From NCBI RefSeq assembly GCF_900111515.1, contig NZ_FOHS01000001.1:1371419-1435418 (forward strand): a stretch of DNA of 64,000 bases. Direction: 5' to 3'. This DNA is from Hymenobacter actinosclerus (GTDB lineage: Bacteria > Bacteroidota > Bacteroidia > Cytophagales > Hymenobacteraceae). Shown here in pieces: positions 16,842 through 24,654 of this stretch. A model generated the notes under the pieces. That model did no database searches. It was given only the letters and a program-made list of their open reading frames with translations, and was not told the origin of the DNA. The number at the start of each line of letters is the position of its first letter. The first letter of the stretch is position 1. Position numbers and translations under genes: made by a program.

Positions 16842-18203
16842 TTACCGCACCGGCACGGGCAGCACCGGCAGGCTTTCGTGGCCCTCGGCATCCACGCTTA
16901 CTACCCCAAAAACGAAGTTGTCCTTGTTGAAAGGCAGGTCGGCTTTGAGGTCGCTCACGAAGAACTTCTGCTGCCACTCGGGGGCGCTGGTTTCGCGCAT
17001 GAGCACGTAGTAGCCGGCCGGTTTTTCGCCCGCGGCGGGTGCTTCCCACTGCAGCTCGGTGCGGTTGGTGAGCTTGGCCGTGAGCACGCCCACGTTGCGC
17101 GGGGCGGCCGGAGCCAGGGCCAAGTTGGCCAGCGTGGCCAGGTTCACGCCCGCGTTCTGACGCAGATAGTCGAAGTCCATGAACTTGGCCAGGTCGCCGT
17201 ACTCCTCGCCGTTTTCGGTGCGCAAATCCTGGTGCTGGTGGCGGAAATCTTCGTTCATTTCCGTGAAGCGCACCGCCGTGAAGCCCTGCTGGTTGAAGGG
17301 CAGATGGTCGCCGCCGCGCAGGAACCGGTCGGGGCGGTACTCCAGCACCAGCTCGTGGCCGGGCACGTATTGCCGGGTGGCCTCGCGGGCGTAGCGGGCC
17401 AGCTGGCGGCTGGGCGAGTCGTTTTCGGCCGACAGTGTGCGGCGCAGCCGGGCCTGCTCGGGCGTTTCGGCGGCCGGAATGCCCTCGCTGAACACGCGCA
17501 GCTGGGTGGTGTTTTTAATGGTCGGGTCGTGGCCGGTCGAGTTGCCCACAATGTCGTTGTTGAGCATGGCCACCAGGTTCCAGCCCTCCTTTTTGGCGCG
17601 CTGGGCCAGGTGGGTCGAGCCGTAGAGGCCCTGCTCTTCGCCCTGCACGGCCACGAAAATGATGGTCGCCGGAAATTTCTGCTGGCTCATTACCCGGGCC
17701 AGCTCCAGCACGGCTACCGTGCCCGAGCCGTCGTCGTTGGCGCCCGGCGCGTCGGCTGTGGCGTTCATCACGTCGGTTACCCGCGAGTCGATGTGGCCGC
17801 TGACGATGAACACGCGCGTGTCGGTGGGGTCGGTGCCAGGCAGCGTGGCCATCACGTTGGCCATCAGCACCGGCTGGTTGATGCGGCGGCCGTCGGGCTT
17901 GATGGTAAACGTGTCCTGCTCAACCTTGAGCCGTCCGCCGCTGGCTTTGCTGTACTTGCGGAACTCCGACTCGACCCAATTACGGGCCGCCCCGATGCCG
18001 CGCTTCTTGTTTTTGGTATCGGAAAGCGTGTGGCGCGTGCCGAAGCTCACGAGCTTATCGATATCGTCGCGCAGGTTCTTGGCCGAAACCTGCTGCACCA
18101 TCTGCAGGATAACTGGGTCTGGCGTGGTGGCGGGCTTGGTTTGGGCGAAAACGGGCGTGCTCAGCAAGCCGAGGCCAAGTAGCAGGAGGAGGGGGCGGGA
18201 CAT
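16842..18203 (-). CDS. Secreted M28-family zinc aminopeptidase
   Basis: This 453-residue protein has a signal peptide (cleavage near VFAQ), then an M28 catalytic domain (about 80-340). Metal-site motifs are SGHIDSR, GANDDGSGT, the catalytic pair in GEEQGLYGS, LNNDIVGN, and the last His in GGDHLPF. A C-terminal fibronectin-III-like beta domain (about 355-450, TELQWEAPAAGEKPAGYYV) follows. It is likely periplasmic or surface-exposed and trims peptides. Length and motif set look intact. It is followed by a terminator 260 bp downstream, before lysC. Confidence 0.9.
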   Translation of the reverse strand: MSRPLLLLLGLGLLSTPVFAQTKPATTPDPVILQMVQQVSAKNLRDDIDKLVSFGTRHTLSDTKNKKRGIGAARNWVESEFRKYSKASGGRLKVEQDTFTIKPDGRRINQPVLMANVMATLPGTDPTDTRVFIVSGHIDSRVTDVMNATADAPGANDDGSGTVAVLELARVMSQQKFPATIIFVAVQGEEQGLYGSTHLAQRAKKEGWNLVAMLNNDIVGNSTGHDPTIKNTTQLRVFSEGIPAAETPEQARLRRTLSAENDSPSRQLARYAREATRQYVPGHELVLEYRPDRFLRGGDHLPFNQQGFTAVRFTEMNEDFRHQHQDLRTENGEEYGDLAKFMDFDYLRQNAGVNLATLANLALAPAAPRNVGVLTAKLTNRTELQWEAPAAGEKPAGYYVLMRETSAPEWQQKFFVSDLKADLPFNKDNFVFGVVSVDAEGHESLPVLPVPVR

Positions 18204-18243
18204 AGGAGGGTGGTGGTTAGAAAGGGGAATATAAGACGGAGTT

Positions 18244-18341
18244 GGGGAAGTAGCGCGAAGCTTCCGCTTCGCGTATCGTTGCTGACGCTACAACGATTTC
18301 GTTTAACGATACGCGAAGCGGAAGCTTCGCGCTACTTCCCC
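18244..18341. repeat. 37-bp perfect inverted repeat overlapping the ketosynthase stop
   Basis: The arms 18244-18280 and 18305-18341 pair perfectly over 37 nt; each contains AGCGCGAAGCTTCCGCTTCG, itself nearly palindromic. The ketosynthase TAG (18332-18334) lies in the right arm, which runs 7 nt into the coding sequence. The left arm carries a mirrored copy of the last codons. Confidence 0.9.
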
Positions 18342-19579
18342 ACCACTACACTCGCCGCGTTGCCGCCGAAGCCGGCGGCATTCACCAGCACCCGCCGCAC
18401 TGTCCGCTCGGACGGGCCGTTCACGTCGGTAGCGAAGGGTATCGTGGGCCAGGTCTGGGTTTCGAGCACGTGCAGCGCAAAATCCAGGCTCAGGGCCGCC
18501 GAAGCGCCCAGTGTGTGGCCCAGTAGCCACTTATTCGACAGCAGCAGCGGCAACTCTTCTCCGAACACGGCCCGCAGTGCCGCCCGCTCGGCCGTGTCGC
18601 CGGCGGGGGTGCCGGGCGAGTGCAGCACCACCGCGTCGATGTCGGAAGGCGCTACCCCGGCCTGGTGCAGCGCTGCCCGCATGGCCTGCTGAAAGTGCCG
18701 GCCGTCGGCCGAGAGGCCGGTTTTACTGCCCAGCGCCTCGAAACCGAAGCCCACGCCTTCGAGGAGCAGCGCCGTTTCGCCAGCCGCCCGCAGCGCCGCC
18801 CGGCTGCCGCGTTCCAGCACGAACACGGCCGCGCCCTCGCCCAGCACAAACGTAGAAGGCCGGCCCGTTCCCGGCCGGCAGGGCCAGTCGGCCGCCGCGA
18901 AGGGCGAGTAGATGCCGATGGCCCGCATCTGGGCCAGCGTGAAATCGGTAAGCGGGGCCTCGGCGCCACCGGCCAGAAACCGGTCGGCCATGCCGGCGCG
19001 CAGCCAGGCCACGGCGTTGCCCAAGGCCTGAAAGGCGCTGCTACAGGTGCTCGAATGACTCAGGGCCGTCGCCCCCGCCTGCCCCGCATCGAAGGCCACC
19101 CAGCTGGCCACGTTGCCCAGCGTGGTGAGGGGCGAAGCCGCGGCCGGCACCCGCCCTTCGGCCAGAAACTCCGCATGAAACTCCTCCAGCCGCCCCGTAG
19201 CGCCCCGGCTGCTGCCGATGCTGATGGCTAACTGGTCGTTGTCAGTTGTCAGTTGATAGTTGTCAGTGTCCGGTAGTGTCGAACTAGGCGTTGTCTCCTT
19301 ATTGCTGACAACTGACAACCGACAACTGGCAACTGACAACCGGGCGGCCAGCAAGGCCAGCAGTACGGTGCGGTCGAGCTGGCGGTAGGCGGGGTGGGCC
19401 TGGCGCAGGTTGTTCAGGGCGGCTTCGGCCCCGGCAGGTAGCGCGGCCACAGGCAGGCTCGCCGGGTGCTGCGTGAAGGGCGAGGCGGCCGGGGCGCTCC
19501 AGTCGGAGTCCAGTCCCAGCGCCGATACCCGGCCCCGGCCCCGAATCACGATGACGAGGTCCGATTCGGCGCTAGTCAT
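18332..19579 (-). CDS. Beta-ketoacyl synthase of the biotin gene cluster
   Basis: This 415-residue thiolase-fold ketosynthase has a complete Cys-His-His triad: Cys179 (STCSSAF), His320 (VVLHSPGTPAGD) and His355 (LLGHTLGAS). Its ATG (19577-19579) overlaps the end of bioA by 8 nt (ATGACTAG), indicating translational coupling. Context suggests a role in making or handling the pimeloyl chain for biotin, but this is inference; FabF-like or polyketide roles remain possible. Residues about 80-118 are encoded by an inserted ACAACTGAC-type repeat, sitting just before the conserved SIGSSRGAT block. The stop lies in another repeat. Confidence 0.85.
   Translation of the reverse strand: MTSAESDLVIVIRGRGRVSALGLDSDWSAPAASPFTQHPASLPVAALPAGAEAALNNLRQAHPAYRQLDRTVLLALLAARLSVASCRLSVVSNKETTPSSTLPDTDNYQLTTDNDQLAISIGSSRGATGRLEEFHAEFLAEGRVPAAASPLTTLGNVASWVAFDAGQAGATALSHSSTCSSAFQALGNAVAWLRAGMADRFLAGGAEAPLTDFTLAQMRAIGIYSPFAAADWPCRPGTGRPSTFVLGEGAAVFVLERGSRAALRAAGETALLLEGVGFGFEALGSKTGLSADGRHFQQAMRAALHQAGVAPSDIDAVVLHSPGTPAGDTAERAALRAVFGEELPLLLSNKWLLGHTLGASAALSLDFALHVLETQTWPTIPFATDVNGPSERTVRRVLVNAAGFGGNAASVVVGK
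19229..19342. repeat. In-frame ACAACTGACAAC-family repeat inside the ketosynthase gene
   Basis: Inverted clusters of GTTGTCAGTTGTCAG (from 19238) and CTGACAACTGACAACC (to 19342) flank about 40 bp of unique sequence. The insert is translated without stop or frameshift (about 38 codons). The same family fills the trpE-trpG spacer at 55757-55846. Confidence 0.85.
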
Positions 19580-20894
19580 GCAGGATGTGGGGTAGGTTGG
19601 GGGCGGGCACGAAGTCGAGCACCAGCTCGCGCATACGGCGCAGCACAGCGTAGAGCAGCGCCAGCTCGGCGTCGGTGGTGCAGTAGGGCGGCAGCAGATA
19701 CACCACGTTGCCCAGGGGCCGCAGCACCACATGGTTATCCAGGGCGAGCTGATAGAAGGCGTCGCGCAGGCGGCTGAAGTAGCTGGTGCCCTCGCCGGGG
19801 TCGTACTCCACGGCCAGGATGGTGCCCCGGTGCCGCACCGCCCGGATGCCCGGCTGGTCTTCGATTTCGGCTTTAAACGCGGCGTGGGCGGCGGCGATGC
19901 GCTGGCGCTGCTGGGTGCATTCAGCGGCGCGGGTGAGCTCCAGGCTGGCCAGGGCAGCGGCGCAGGCCACGGGGTTGGCCGTGTAGGAGTGGCCGTGGAA
20001 GAGCGCCCGCATCTTGTCGTCGCTTAAAAAAGCGTTATAGATGGGCGCGGCGCAGGTGGTCAGGCCCATGGCCAGCGTGCCGCCGGTGAGGCCCTTGGAA
20101 AAGCACATCAGGTCGGGCTGCTCGGCCAGCAGGCTGCTGGCAAACAGCGGCCCGGTGCGGCCGAAACCGGTCATCACCTCATCGGCAATAGCCAGCACCC
20201 CGGCCGCGTGGCAGCGACGCAGCATCTCGCTCAGCACGTCGGGCTCGTACATGACCATACCGGCCGTGCCCAGCACCAGGGGCTCAAAGATGAAGCCCGC
20301 CACCTGGGGCTTTCGCAGCAACTGGTCGAGTTGCGCCAGTACCTCCGCCTCGCGGCCCGGCACCGGCACGTCGATGAACTCCACGTCGAACAGCAGCGGC
20401 CAGAACGGCTCGGTGAAGGCCCCGCGGCTGCTCACGGCCATGGCCCCAAAGGTGTCGCCGTGGTAAGAATTCTGGAAGCAGATAAACGTGCGCCGCTCGG
20501 GCTGGCCCTGGTTGTGGAAGTATTGGAGCACCATTTTCAGGGCCACTTCCACGGCCGTCGAGCCGTTGTCGGAGTAGAAGGCGCGGGCCTGGTTGTCGGG
20601 CAGGATTTCCAGCAGCTGCTCGGCCAGCTCGACGGCGGCCGGGTGCGTAAAACCGGCAAACAGCACGTGCTCCAGGGTGCGCAGCTGCTCGCTCACGCGG
20701 GCCGCAATGTGCGGGTGGGCGTGCCCGTGCAGGTTCACCCACCACGACGAAATGGCGTCGAGGTAGCGCGTGCCGTCCTCGGCTACGAGCCAGCTGCCTT
20801 CGCCCCGGGTGATGGCAATGGGCAGCGGGGCAGTCTGCATCTGGGTGTAGGGGTGCCACAGCACGGCGGCGTCGCGTTCAGAAAGGGTAGGCAT
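19572..20894 (-). CDS. bioA: Adenosylmethionine-8-amino-7-oxononanoate aminotransferase
   Basis: This 440-residue class-III PLP aminotransferase uses S-adenosylmethionine to make 7,8-diaminopelargonate in biotin synthesis. Recognisable blocks are the N-terminal LWHPYTQM (BioA hallmark), SSWWVNLHGHAHP, NSYHGDTFGAM, IADEVMTGFGRTG and the PLP lysine in FSKGLTGGTLAM (Lys267). Start ATG 20892-20894 follows a TACCTTTG element by 5 nt, implying a near-leaderless transcript separate from bioD. The 3' end overlaps the ketosynthase start. Confidence 0.96.
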   Translation of the reverse strand: MPTLSERDAAVLWHPYTQMQTAPLPIAITRGEGSWLVAEDGTRYLDAISSWWVNLHGHAHPHIAARVSEQLRTLEHVLFAGFTHPAAVELAEQLLEILPDNQARAFYSDNGSTAVEVALKMVLQYFHNQGQPERRTFICFQNSYHGDTFGAMAVSSRGAFTEPFWPLLFDVEFIDVPVPGREAEVLAQLDQLLRKPQVAGFIFEPLVLGTAGMVMYEPDVLSEMLRRCHAAGVLAIADEVMTGFGRTGPLFASSLLAEQPDLMCFSKGLTGGTLAMGLTTCAAPIYNAFLSDDKMRALFHGHSYTANPVACAAALASLELTRAAECTQQRQRIAAAHAAFKAEIEDQPGIRAVRHRGTILAVEYDPGEGTSYFSRLRDAFYQLALDNHVVLRPLGNVVYLLPPYCTTDAELALLYAVLRRMRELVLDFVPAPNLPHILHD

Positions 20895-20899
20895 GGGGG

Positions 20900-20907
20900 C
20901 AAAGGTA
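20900..20907 (-). promoter_or_regulatory. TAnnTTTG element abutting the bioA start
   Basis: Minus-strand TACCTTTG is 5 nt from the bioA ATG. No -33 TTG is seen, and the region upstream is the 45-bp inverted repeat. Confidence 0.5.
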
Positions 20908-20920
20908 GACCCTGATAGTG

Positions 20921-21024
20921 TTTCCCGTAGAGGACGCAGAGGTAAAACCGCAGAGGTCCGCAGAGTCGTTCTGGAACAGCTCTGCGGACCTCTGCGGTTT
21001 TACCTCTGCGTCCTCTACGGGAAA
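20921..21024. repeat. 45-bp perfect inverted repeat (CGCAGAGG family)
   Basis: The arms 20921-20965 and 20980-21024 match perfectly over 45 nt with a 14-nt loop. Units such as GACGCAGAGGTAAAACC and GCAGAGGTCCGCAGAG recur. It lies between bioD and bioA. A relative sits between trpA and the DAHP synthase gene at 61377-61465. Confidence 0.92.
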
Positions 21025-21026
21025 TG

Positions 21027-21647
21027 CTACCCCTCAAAAAAGGCCCGGAACTCCGCTGCGTACCGCGCCACCACATCTGCCGACACCACCGGTTCCTCCA
21101 GTATCCGCGGCAGCACCGGTCCGTCGTAGTAGCTCAGAATGGCCTCCTCCGTCGCCGGATTAGGCGTGCCGTTAAACACGAGCCCGCGCACCGGAATCTG
21201 CCGCTGCCGCAACGCCTCCAGCGTGAGCAGTGTGTGGTTGATGCTGCCTAAATAGTGCCGCGACACCACTACCACGGCCAGCCCCAGGCGCTGCACCAGA
21301 TCGGCCACCGAAAAGCCGGGGGCCAGCGGTACCAGCAGGCCCCCCGCGCCCTCTACCACCAAGTGGTTGGCCGTGGTGGGCAGCTCGAAATCGTCGGGCC
21401 GGAGCAATAAGCCTTCGGCGGCGGCGGCGGCGTGGGGCGAGGCCGGCAGCGCCAGCCGGTACCGCTCGGGCCAGAAGCGGCTGACGGGGTTGCGCACCAG
21501 CCCGCGCACGGTGCCCGCGTCGGTGGTGGGCGTCAGGCCCGCCTGCACAGGCTTCCAGTAATCAGCCTGCAGAGCTTCGGTGAGGATGGCCGCCACGAAG
21601 GTTTTGCCCACGTCGGTGCCGATGCCGGTGATGAAAAGGTGTTCCAA
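21027..21647 (-). CDS. bioD: Dethiobiotin synthetase
   Basis: This 206-residue P-loop enzyme carboxylates 7,8-diaminopelargonate to dethiobiotin. The P-loop GIGTDVGKT (8-16), the substrate-lysine motif YWKPVQAG and the VVEGAGGLLVPL block are all present. The start appears to be TTG at 21645-21647, placing FITGIGTDVGKT at the usual distance; no ATG fits. It precedes bioA on the same strand, separated by a 132-bp spacer with a 45-bp hairpin. Confidence 0.94.
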   Translation of the reverse strand: MEHLFITGIGTDVGKTFVAAILTEALQADYWKPVQAGLTPTTDAGTVRGLVRNPVSRFWPERYRLALPASPHAAAAAEGLLLRPDDFELPTTANHLVVEGAGGLLVPLAPGFSVADLVQRLGLAVVVVSRHYLGSINHTLLTLEALRQRQIPVRGLVFNGTPNPATEEAILSYYDGPVLPRILEEPVVSADVVARYAAEFRAFFEG

Positions 21648-21696
21648 GGGAAAGAGTATGTATGAAAAATGCTTAGCGGATGTGGCGCAGGCAGGG

Positions 21697-21776
21697 CCGC
21701 GAGTTTTGTCGTTCGCAGCCCTGAGTTGTTGGGATGGCGTTAACAGCGCGGGGCCGCGAACGACAAACTTCGCGTT
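21697..21776. repeat. Inverted repeat upstream of bioD
   Basis: CCGCGAGTTTTGTCGTTCGC (from 21698) is answered by GCGAACGACAAACTTCGCG (to 21774) with few mismatches. It lies between the sulfatase gene and bioD. Confidence 0.65.
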
Positions 21777-21806
21777 ACGGCGCTGTAGCCGGCTGCGTAA
21801 TAGCCG

Positions 21807-23783
21807 TTACTTATACAGCGTGTTATCGGCCAGCCCGTTCAGGTAAAACTGCACGCAGGCCTTCAGCTCGTCGCCGTACTGGTGCAGCTTGGCGGGGTCG
21901 GGGTGGGCAAGGGGTGTAGCGGGCAGCTGGTGGCGGCGGTAGGGGTAGAGGCGGACCTGGTCGTCAGCGGTGAGCTCGGTTACGTAGTCGGCGTGCACCA
22001 GCCAGTAGCTGCCGCCGCTCAGAAACAGCGCCCGGCCGCTGGTGCCGGCATCGAACACCGAGGAGCCGAAGGGCAGCAGCTGGCCGTCGGCGGGCAGGCC
22101 CAGCAGGTCGAGCACGGTGGCCGGCACGTCGGCCTGCTGGCTGATGCGGGGCTGGGGCAGCGTTGGCAACTGCTGGCCGGGGGCGAAGAGCAGCAGTGGC
22201 GTTTTGTACCTGCCCAGCAGGTTCTGGTAGTCGGGCGCGGCGGACTGCGAGGTGTGGTCGGCCAGCAGCATGAACAGCGTGTTGGGGTACCAGGGCTGGC
22301 GGCGGGCGGCGGCAAAGAAGCGTCGCAGCGCCAAATCGGAGTAGGCAATGGTGGGCTGAATGGCCAGCTTGCCGGTAGGTAGTTTGCCCTGATACTGGGC
22401 CGGCAGCCCGAATGGCTCGTGGGCGCTGAGCGTGAACAGGGTGCTGAAAAAGGGTTGCCGCTGCCGGCTCAGCTGCCGGCTGAAATACTGGAGGTAGGGC
22501 TCGTCGAAAATGCCCCAGTGCCCGTCGAAGTCGGGGCTGCTGGCCCCGCCGGGGTATTCAGCTAGTCCGAAGTACTGCTGCATGCCGCTCATGCCGCCGA
22601 AGGTGTTGAAACCCATCGTGCCGTTCTGGGCGCCGTGAAACAGGCTGGTCTGGTAGCCGTGGCGGGCCAGCAGGCTGCCCAGCCCGTGCAACTCGGCGGT
22701 CTGGAAATCGGAGGTAATGAAGGAGCTCTCCATCAGGCTGGGCAGGCCCGCCAGCACGGCCGGCAGTGCCTCGATGGAACGGCGGCCATTAGCGTAGTGG
22801 TCGGGCAGCAGCAGCCCGCCGCCCCGGATAGCCAGCGAATCGAAAAACGGCGTGTAGCTGCGCCGGCCGGGGTTTTCGACGCCGTTGTATTCCGAGCCAA
22901 AGCTTTCCAGAATGAGGACAACCACGTTGCGGCCCGGCAGCGGCACCGTGGCCCGCTGGGGCAGGGGCCGGGCTGCCAGCGCCGCCCGCAGCGCCTGGGG
23001 CGAGGTAAAGTAATCTTTGCGCTCGGGAGCCTTGTAGCCCAGGCTCTTCAGAAAGGTAAACGTGCTGTTGAGCGCCAGATGCCCCAACACCGCCGGCTGC
23101 TGCACAAACGCCGCCCCCGTGCGCAGCGGCTTGAGCTGCAGCCCACCCCGGATGCCGAGCACCGTCAGGGCGGCTATAGCCACAAGCTGCAAGCTGCAAG
23201 CGGCAAGCTTTTTTGCTGACCACTTTCTCATCAGCCCCTCAGCTTGCAGCTCACTACTAACAGTTTGCTGCTTGTAGCTTGCCGCTTGTAGCTCTTTTTC
23301 GTCAGCTTGCAACTCAACCCGGGGCATGGGGTAGAAATACCACAAGGCAGCCAGCAGTACGCCGAAGGGCAGCAGCAGCCACCAGTAGCTGAGCAGCAGT
23401 TGCCCCGCCTGCCGCTGCACATCGGCCCCGATGGTGCTCAGCTCGTTGCTCGTACGCCGGCCGATGAACTTGAAATATTCCCAGTCGACCAGGTTCAGCA
23501 GCAGTCCGAAGCCATTGAGCAGCAGGTACAAGGCCCGCACCAGCCTCTGCCAACCGTGGCCTCGACTGGGCACCAGACTCAGCAGCAGCCACGGAATATT
23601 GAGCAGCAGCAGGGCCGATATATCGAACCGGAAGCCGTGCCAGAACGCCAGCGCCAGCTGCCCCGCCGAAGCCTCCCGGAACACGGCGTAGTTCAGCGCC
23701 AGAAAGCCCGCCCGCAGCAGCAGGTAAGCCCCCAGCAACAGCGCGAAACGACGAACCAGCAAACGCAGAAACTCGGTGGGCAT
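21807..23783 (-). CDS. LTA-synthase-family membrane sulfatase/phosphotransferase
   Basis: This 658-residue protein has about five N-terminal membrane helices (to about residue 215) and a periplasmic alkaline-phosphatase-fold domain (about 285-600). Metal/nucleophile blocks are VVVLILESFGSE, ANGRRSIEALPAV (putative nucleophile Ser where LtaS has Thr), the SPDFDGHWGIFDE region and LLADHTSQ. Relatives transfer phosphoglycerol or phosphoethanolamine to envelope glycans; substrate is unknown here. Residues about 156-202, between helices 4 and 5, are encoded by an inserted GCAAGCTGCAAG-type repeat in frame. Confidence 0.88.
   Translation of the reverse strand: MPTEFLRLLVRRFALLLGAYLLLRAGFLALNYAVFREASAGQLALAFWHGFRFDISALLLLNIPWLLLSLVPSRGHGWQRLVRALYLLLNGFGLLLNLVDWEYFKFIGRRTSNELSTIGADVQRQAGQLLLSYWWLLLPFGVLLAALWYFYPMPRVELQADEKELQAASYKQQTVSSELQAEGLMRKWSAKKLAACSLQLVAIAALTVLGIRGGLQLKPLRTGAAFVQQPAVLGHLALNSTFTFLKSLGYKAPERKDYFTSPQALRAALAARPLPQRATVPLPGRNVVVLILESFGSEYNGVENPGRRSYTPFFDSLAIRGGGLLLPDHYANGRRSIEALPAVLAGLPSLMESSFITSDFQTAELHGLGSLLARHGYQTSLFHGAQNGTMGFNTFGGMSGMQQYFGLAEYPGGASSPDFDGHWGIFDEPYLQYFSRQLSRQRQPFFSTLFTLSAHEPFGLPAQYQGKLPTGKLAIQPTIAYSDLALRRFFAAARRQPWYPNTLFMLLADHTSQSAAPDYQNLLGRYKTPLLLFAPGQQLPTLPQPRISQQADVPATVLDLLGLPADGQLLPFGSSVFDAGTSGRALFLSGGSYWLVHADYVTELTADDQVRLYPYRRHQLPATPLAHPDPAKLHQYGDELKACVQFYLNGLADNTLYK
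23179..23316. repeat. In-frame GCAAGCTGCAAG-family repeat inside the sulfatase gene
   Basis: CACAAGCTGCAAGCTGCAAG (from 23181) and inverted CTTGTAGCTTGCCGCTTG (23271-23288) with further copies around 23240 and 23303 lie within the coding region and are translated as a Gln/Lys/Ser-rich loop. The family recurs at 43308-43506 and 57553-57680. Confidence 0.85.
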
Positions 23784-23797
23784 TGGGCAGTTTAGGA

Positions 23798-23835
23798 AGC
23801 TGCTAGCTATTGGCTGCTAGCTGTTCGCTTTCGTT
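23798..23835. repeat. Partial AGCTGCTAGC-family repeat
   Basis: AGCTGCTAGCTATTGGCTGC units upstream of the sulfatase start belong to the lysC-lysA repeat family. Confidence 0.6.
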
Positions 23836-23874
23836 GAATAGATTTTTACGGTAGCAGCAACTTCGTGCCACGGC

Positions 23875-24474
23875 CTACAGCGGCTCCAGCTTCACCGCCT
23901 GCCCGTCGGGCAAATCTTTGATTTGCTCGTAGAAGCTCGCCAGCCAGGCCAAGCGCCTGGCCGCGGGCACGGCCTTGGAGGCGGGAGCCGTGCGGCCGTT
24001 GGTGGCCAGGCACAGTGGCGGATACAAACTCAGCAGCTGCCCCGGTTGTAGCACCCCGCCGGCCTGCTGAAACGTGCGCAACGGCTCCAGGCCCAGGGCA
24101 TCCATCGGAAACTTCTCGGCCCCGAACAGGAAGTGCTTGAAATCCACGTCGAGGTCGGCCAGCTCGCCGGTTTCGGTATCGAGCAGCAGCACGGCGTCGC
24201 CGCGCAGCAGAAACTGGTTGCCCACGCAATCCTGCCCGAACGGGATGTCGGATTTGCGCAGCTCGCCGTAGGTGCGCCATAGTGCCCGCTCGCCCTGCCA
24301 GACCTGGGCCAGGGCGTGCCAGCCCGGCGCCGCCACGCAGCCCCTTATGTGAAGCCCGCCAAAGTAGGCCACCACGCCATTCTGGGCGCGCAGAAACGCC
24401 TGCAGATACGTTGGCAGCCGCGCCAGCGTCGCGAGGTCTGTCAGTTCGCCGCCGGTATAGATAATTCCTTTCAT
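23875..24474 (-). CDS. SMI1/KNR4 (SUKH)-like protein
   Basis: This 199-residue cytosolic protein contains the SUKH-type central block: ALWRTYGELRKSDIPFGQD, CVGNQFLLR and LLLDTETGELADLDVDFKHFL (about 75-145). SUKH domains often serve as immunity or scaffold proteins for polymorphic toxins, but housekeeping paralogues exist. No toxin gene is adjacent, so no immunity role is claimed. There is no signal peptide. The C-terminal helix region (KAVPAARRLAWLASFYEQI) is complete. Confidence 0.7.
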   Translation of the reverse strand: MKGIIYTGGELTDLATLARLPTYLQAFLRAQNGVVAYFGGLHIRGCVAAPGWHALAQVWQGERALWRTYGELRKSDIPFGQDCVGNQFLLRGDAVLLLDTETGELADLDVDFKHFLFGAEKFPMDALGLEPLRTFQQAGGVLQPGQLLSLYPPLCLATNGRTAPASKAVPAARRLAWLASFYEQIKDLPDGQAVKLEPL

Positions 24475-24499
24475 GATGGTTTCTAGTGCGGCCTTTGAT

Positions 24500-24586
24500 T
24501 CCCGGGGCTTCAGCCCGGGCTACGCAGCGTTTCCATTCGATTTCCTCGCTAACTAGCCCCGGGCTTCAGCCCTGGGAAACCAGGAA
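24500..24586. repeat. CCCGGGGCTTCAGCCC inverted repeat
   Basis: CCCGGGGCTTCAGCCCGGGC (24501-24520) and CCCCGGGCTTCAGCCCTGGG (24557-24576) form imperfect arms upstream of the SUKH gene. Each unit is itself self-complementary. Confidence 0.75.
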
Positions 24587-24598
24587 ACGAGGCCTACA

Positions 24599-24635
24599 GA
24601 AAAGCCTTTCCCGCGCGGGGCGGAAAAGGCTTTTC
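24599..24635 (-). terminator. Terminator of ald
   Basis: GAAAAGCCTTTCC pairs with GGAAAAGGCTTTTC around a GC loop, 20 bp beyond the ald stop codon. Confidence 0.8.
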
Positions 24636-24654
24636 AACGTAACAGGCAGACAGA

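Noticed and set aside
23179..23316. Clustered short repeats that could suggest a CRISPR array
   Set aside because: The units are inverted as well as direct, spacing is irregular, they lie within a coding region, and there are no cas genes.
23875..24474. SUKH immunity protein of a toxin system
   Set aside because: No polymorphic toxin, Rhs or secretion gene is adjacent; the SUKH-like fold alone does not support an immunity role.
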